From positions 886-7,780 of the forward strand of contig DKPL01000048.1 in NCBI GenBank assembly GCA_002471185.1: a stretch of 6,895 bases of DNA. Direction: 5' to 3'. The DNA comes from Bacteroides sp. UBA7335. Lineage in GTDB: Bacteria; Bacteroidota; Bacteroidia; Bacteroidales; Bacteroidaceae. The notes beneath the pieces were generated by a model, which worked only from the letters and a program-made list of their open reading frames with translations, did not search any database and had not been told where the DNA came from. Position 1 is the first letter of the stretch, and each line of letters opens with the position of its first letter. A program made the position numbers and the translations under genes. Positions 6,782 through 6,895 of the stretch are shown in pieces.

Positions 6782-6895
6782 TTAAGTATCATAATTTAAT
6801 ATAGAATCCACATAAATGTATTCATAGCACTCTTTGCTCATTTGAATCATAATAATCGTTTTGAGCAAAGATCTGGAACTAAGATAGGTGGCTAA
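6782..6895 (-). CDS. Possible C-terminal end of an unidentified gene, cut by right edge
   Basis: On the minus strand a frame is open from the right edge for 37 codons to a TAA at 6784-6782. The visible translation (beginning LATYLSSRSLLKTI and ending SILNYDT) is not recognised as any family. An open stretch of this length is not rare by chance, the DNA is AT-rich, and a 10-bp inverted repeat lies inside it. It may be the tail of a real gene beyond the window or simply intergenic sequence. Confidence 0.2.
   Translation of the reverse strand, partial: LATYLSSRSLLKTIIMIQMSKECYEYIYVDSILNYDT
6831..6871. repeat. Perfect 10-bp inverted repeat near the right edge
   Basis: TCTTTGCTCA at 6831-6840 and TGAGCAAAGA at 6862-6871 are perfect reverse complements separated by 21 bases. 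Neither side has a T-tract, so a simple intrinsic terminator is unlikely. It could be an operator-like site, a leader hairpin of a gene outside the window, or one end of a repeat element. The rest of 6643-6895 shows only short AT-rich repeats, such as GATACTA at 6720-6726 and 6738-6744, and no convincing terminator for the NamZ-like gene. Confidence 0.5.

Noticed and set aside
1..6895. CRISPR array, insertion sequence or phage defence system
   Set aside because: No regularly spaced repeats, transposase, terminal inverted repeats flanking a gene, or defence-type domains were seen. All well-supported genes fit core or common Bacteroidales families.

Overview
The window looks like ordinary chromosomal DNA from a member of the Bacteroidales (Bacteroides or a close relative). 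The base composition is AT-rich. Genes lack Shine-Dalgarno sequences, and most start a few tens of bases downstream of a TAnnTTTG box, the -7 element of the Bacteroidetes primary sigma factor. The LptD-like protein is also of the long Bacteroidetes type. The species cannot be fixed from the sequence alone.

Layout from left to right. A tRNA-Arg (anticodon CCG) on the minus strand is cut by the left edge. After a 214-base promoter-bearing gap, asnA (ammonia-dependent asparagine synthetase) and ung (uracil-DNA glycosylase) form a tight plus-strand pair whose stop and start share one base. A strong hairpin terminator lies between ung and a convergent minus-strand gene of 897 codons, an LptD-type outer-membrane LPS-assembly protein. 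Upstream of it on the same strand is a small cytoplasmic HD-domain protein of unknown function. Divergent from that, across about 50 bases, is a plus-strand gene for a secreted NamZ/DUF1343-type exo-beta-N-acetylmuramidase. The last 253 bases hold no confident gene, only a perfect 10-bp inverted repeat and a short minus-strand reading frame open to the edge.

The right half has an envelope theme: LptD places LPS in the outer membrane, and NamZ is expected to trim MurNAc from peptidoglycan fragments in the periplasm. The HD protein sits between them but nothing in its sequence ties it to either process. The left half is housekeeping (asparagine synthesis, DNA repair, tRNA).

I found no clear novel system. 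The points most worth a second look are the LptD protein with exactly two cysteines at the two places expected for an interdomain disulfide, its charged insertion, a full sigma-70 consensus promoter match in a genome that should not need one, and the uncharacterised HD protein.
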